A stretch of DNA of 15,957 nucleotides from CAZJBP01 sp964544115 (GTDB taxonomy: Bacteria; Verrucomicrobiota; Kiritimatiellia; UBA8416; JADHWI01). The position numbers and the translations under genes are program-made. Below the pieces are notes generated by a model. That model worked only from the letters and a program-made list of their open reading frames with translations, had not been told where the DNA came from and did not search any database. Numbering within the stretch: position 1 is the stretch's first letter; each line of letters starts with the position of its first letter. Where the stretch lies: contig CAZJBP010000086.1 in assembly GCA_964544115.1 (NCBI GenBank), positions 1 through 15,957 on the forward strand, written 5' to 3'. Shown one piece after another: positions 13,939-15,957 of this stretch.

Positions 13939-14952
13939 TCACGGCAGGCTGCCGAATATGTGCGGCCTTCCTTTCGCGGTCTTGGCCTGCACCAGCGCCT
14001 TGCCGACCGCGCCCAGAATGTCCTGCAGGCTGCGGAGGAGCGCGGCGCTGTCGCCGAGCACCACCGCGCCGATTGCCACGTCGACGACCTGGCCGGCGTC
14101 GCCGGCAATGGCGTTCTGGACGTCGCGGCGGATGGCCGTCAGCCTCTGCCCCGCCTGTTCCTCGTTGAGCCCGGACAGGCAGAGAATGAACTGGTCGGCG
14201 CCAAACCGGGCCAGCAGGTCCATCTCGCGCGTGTGCTGCTTCACGACCGTTGCGACATCGGCTAGCAGGCCGTGGGCGCGGTCGATGCCGTAGGTTTCCA
14301 GGTAGCGACGGAAGGCATCCACCGCCAGCAGCGCCAGCACGACGGGATAGCCGTGAGCGCGCGCCCGCTCGAACTCGACGCCCAGCGCCGGCACGAAGGC
14401 CTTGTACTGGAGGGCTCCGGTGGCATCGTCCACCTGGGACAGGCGCTTGCTCTCGCGAAGGAGTTCGAACTTCTCGATCAGGTTTCCGACGAGGTACCCG
14501 ATCACCTGCAGGTGAAGCAGGTCGGACTCCGTGAACGCCGGCTGGCTCGCCGACCGGTCGCAGAAGATATACCCGACGCCCCTCTGGTTCCGGATGACCG
14601 GCGCGAGGACCGCGGACGCGTAATCGTGCTCGAGCTTGATGTCCGCGTACGACTCCGACGCGCTGTCCGCCCGCGCGATGAGCATGGAGGCCTGTTCCAG
14701 CACCATCCGTTCGATGGACGGCGGCGGCATGGTCCTGCGGAAGGCCTTGGCAAAGGTGTAGCTGATCTGGCGCGAGATCTTGATCCGCAGCTCGTTCGTG
14801 TCATCGTCGATGAGCACGACCGCGGTGCTCTGGGAGGGGAAGTAGGTCTTCACGCTCTCCATGATGGCGTGAAGCGACTCCTCCAGCGACAGCGCGCCAT
14901 CGGCCTGGCGCATGACGTGGACCATCCATCCGCCTAGGGTTGGCGTCAACAC
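13939..14952 (-). CDS. GAF protein with a degenerate GGDEF domain
   Basis: A 337-residue protein. Residues about 20-160 look like a GAF sensor domain (SAVLAPVIRNQRGVGYIFCDRS followed by FTESDLLHLQVIGYLVGNLIE is typical). A short coiled coil (160-175) leads to a GGDEF-type domain at about 175-335, with D-D-A-T-G-A-L in place of DxLTGL and MDLLARFGADQFILCLSGL at the active-site hairpin. The signature reads GADQF (251-255) instead of GG[D/E]EF, and the usual substrate-binding Asn region is also altered. It is therefore probably not a working diguanylate cyclase, and might bind GTP or act as a protein partner. No membrane segment is seen, so it is likely cytoplasmic. GTG at 14952 is the start: AGGGGGAGGGAGG lies just upstream. 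It sits between the oxidoreductase and the ATPase genes. Confidence 0.83.
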   Translation of the reverse strand: MLTPTLGGWMVHVMRQADGALSLEESLHAIMESVKTYFPSQSTAVVLIDDDTNELRIKISRQISYTFAKAFRRTMPPPSIERMVLEQASMLIARADSASESYADIKLEHDYASAVLAPVIRNQRGVGYIFCDRSASQPAFTESDLLHLQVIGYLVGNLIEKFELLRESKRLSQVDDATGALQYKAFVPALGVEFERARAHGYPVVLALLAVDAFRRYLETYGIDRAHGLLADVATVVKQHTREMDLLARFGADQFILCLSGLNEEQAGQRLTAIRRDVQNAIAGDAGQVVDVAIGAVVLGDSAALLRSLQDILGAVGKALVQAKTAKGRPHIFGSLP

Positions 14953-14957
14953 GGCTG

Positions 14958-14970
14958 CCTCCCTCCCCCT
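14958..14970 (-). promoter_or_regulatory. purine-rich ribosome-binding site supporting the GTG start
   Basis: The minus strand reads AGGGGGAGGGAGG, ending five bases before GTG at 14952. It supports this non-ATG start over the internal ATG at 14925. It lies in the 27-base gap after the oxidoreductase gene, so no room is left for a separate terminator between the two genes. Confidence 0.6.
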
Positions 14971-14979
14971 GCGCTCAGT

Positions 14980-15957
14980 TCAGCAGGCGTCCATCTCCGA
15001 CAGCTTCTGGAGCAACTTGAACTTGGCTTCGACCAGTCGGTCGGCCTTCGCCATCAGGCGCTGCGCATTCTCCGGGTTGCTCTTGGTCAGGATGCGGAAC
15101 CGGTTCTCCGTCGCCGCCGACTCGCTGAACTTCATCGTCGGCACCTTGGAGTCCAGTTGCAGCGGGTTCTTGCCCTGCAGCGTCAGGTCCGGGTTGTAGC
15201 GGTACAGCGGGAAGTGGCCCGACTCGACCGCCATCTTCTGGTGCTTCAGCCCTTCCTGCATATCGATGCCCTGCGCGATGCAGTGCGAATAGGCGATGAT
15301 CAGCGACGGCCCGTCGTAGGCCTCGGCCTCGGCAAACGCCTTGACCACCTGGTTCGGGTTCGCGCCCATCGCCACCTGTGCGACGTAGATGTTCCCGTAG
15401 GTCATGCTGATCATGCCCAGGTCCTTCTTCATCGCCGGCTTGCCGGCGGCCGCGAACTTGGCCACCGCGCCCATGGGCGTGGACTTGGAGGCCTGGCCTC
15501 CAGTGTTGGAGTAGACCTCGGTGTCCACCACCAGCACGTTGATGTTCCGGCCGGTGGTCAGCACGTGGTCAAGGCCGCCGTAGCCGATGTCGTAGGCCCA
15601 GCCGTCGCCCCCGAGCACCCACACGCTCTTCTTCACGAGGTAGTCGGCCAGGGAAAGGAGCTGGCGGCAGACCTCTTCCTTGCAGCCGGCCAGGGCGTCC
15701 TTGAGCCTCGCCACGCGCTCGCGCTGCTTCTCAATGCCGTCCTGCGAGGACTGGTCGGCGGTCTTGATTTCGCCCAGCAGGCCGGCGAGGGACTCGCGGC
15801 AGCTGCACTCGCCGGCGAGAATGCGATCCGTCAGCTCCGCCGCGAACGCCGTAAACCGGTCGACGGTCAGCCGCATGCCCAGCCCGAACTCCGCGTTGTC
15901 TTCGAACAGCGAGTTGGACCACGTCGGCCCGCGTCCGTCTGCGCGCTTCGTGTAGGG
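14980..15957 (-). CDS. nifJ: pyruvate:ferredoxin (flavodoxin) oxidoreductase, C-terminal part (5' end outside the window)
   Basis: About 325 residues of the C-terminal thiamine-diphosphate domain; the frame stays open to the right edge, where it reads YTKRADGRGPTWSNSLFEDN, the usual sequence of this region. The full enzyme is about 1,170-1,200 residues, so roughly a quarter to a third is here. It oxidises pyruvate with coenzyme A to acetyl-CoA and CO2 and reduces ferredoxin in the cytoplasm. GGDGWAYDIGYGGLDHVL and VVDTEVYSNTGGQASKSTPMGAV bind thiamine diphosphate and Mg2+. The Cys in IAYSHCIAQGI corresponds to the last ligand of the proximal [4Fe-4S] cluster. The C-terminal end is intact, with a normal stop at 14980. 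It precedes the GAF/GGDEF-like gene by 27 bases on the same strand, which places it at the head of the visible operon. Confidence 0.96.
   Translation of the reverse strand, partial: PYTKRADGRGPTWSNSLFEDNAEFGLGMRLTVDRFTAFAAELTDRILAGECSCRESLAGLLGEIKTADQSSQDGIEKQRERVARLKDALAGCKEEVCRQLLSLADYLVKKSVWVLGGDGWAYDIGYGGLDHVLTTGRNINVLVVDTEVYSNTGGQASKSTPMGAVAKFAAAGKPAMKKDLGMISMTYGNIYVAQVAMGANPNQVVKAFAEAEAYDGPSLIIAYSHCIAQGIDMQEGLKHQKMAVESGHFPLYRYNPDLTLQGKNPLQLDSKVPTMKFSESAATENRFRILTKSNPENAQRLMAKADRLVEAKFKLLQKLSEMDAC

Noticed and set aside
13939..14952. Active diguanylate cyclase
   Set aside because: The hairpin reads GADQF rather than GG[D/E]EF, and neighbouring substrate-binding positions are altered as well.
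1..15957. tRNA, rRNA, CRISPR array, insertion sequence, integrase or attachment site
   Set aside because: No cloverleaf, rRNA segment, regularly spaced repeat, transposase motif or long direct repeat was seen by eye anywhere in the window; a dedicated search could still find a small RNA.

Overview
This GC-rich bacterial window carries a central energy-metabolism operon on the minus strand and, to its left, an envelope/accessory region with genes on both strands. No rRNA, tRNA, CRISPR array or insertion sequence is visible. The operon has the gene order E-DUF2764-A-B-D-I-K, the bacterial V/A-type ATPase layout known from Chlamydiae, spirochaetes and Bacteroidetes. Together with pyruvate:ferredoxin oxidoreductase, this suggests an anaerobic or fermentative bacterium, possibly of the Planctomycetes-Verrucomicrobia-Chlamydiae group. 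That placement is inference; the window holds no phylogenetic marker gene.

Layout. 1-812 (plus): a small, lower-GC MntA/HepT (nucleotidyltransferase/HEPN) toxin-antitoxin pair. 796-3619 (minus): a three-gene cassette of class I methyltransferase, radical SAM/SPASM enzyme and six-helix membrane protein, tightly spaced and of unknown pathway. A 28-residue hydrophobic ORF may precede it. 3620-3898: divergent intergenic region. 3899-5886 (plus): a GT4-like glycosyltransferase translationally coupled to a metal-dependent-hydrolase-like protein. 5903-6694 (minus): a GT2 glycosyltransferase of the WaaE/KdtX type that begins 12 nt after the ATPase operon. 6707-13906 (minus): ATPase genes K, I, D, B, A, DUF2764 and E in left-to-right order (transcribed E to K). 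13939-14952 (minus): a GAF protein with a degenerate GGDEF domain. 14980-15957 (minus): the C-terminal third of pyruvate:ferredoxin oxidoreductase, running off the right edge.

How it fits together. All genes from the oxidoreductase to the GT2 lie on one strand with gaps of 62 nt or less or with overlaps, so they could form one transcript. The oxidoreductase makes acetyl-CoA and reduced ferredoxin. The rotary ATPase interconverts ATP and an ion gradient. The residues of the K subunit match the known sodium site of the Enterococcus enzyme, so the ion is probably Na+. The degenerate GGDEF protein between them is a candidate sensor or adaptor rather than a working cyclase. GC-rich inverted repeats lie at several gene junctions inside the ATPase operon, the best being a perfect 24-bp palindrome over the atpB stop codon. 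They may help set unequal subunit levels.

Most worth checking: the sodium-type K subunit, the stand-in for subunit C with no recognisable C, F or G/H gene nearby, the GADQF domain, the junction palindromes, and the radical SAM/methyltransferase/membrane cassette with its possible small peptide.
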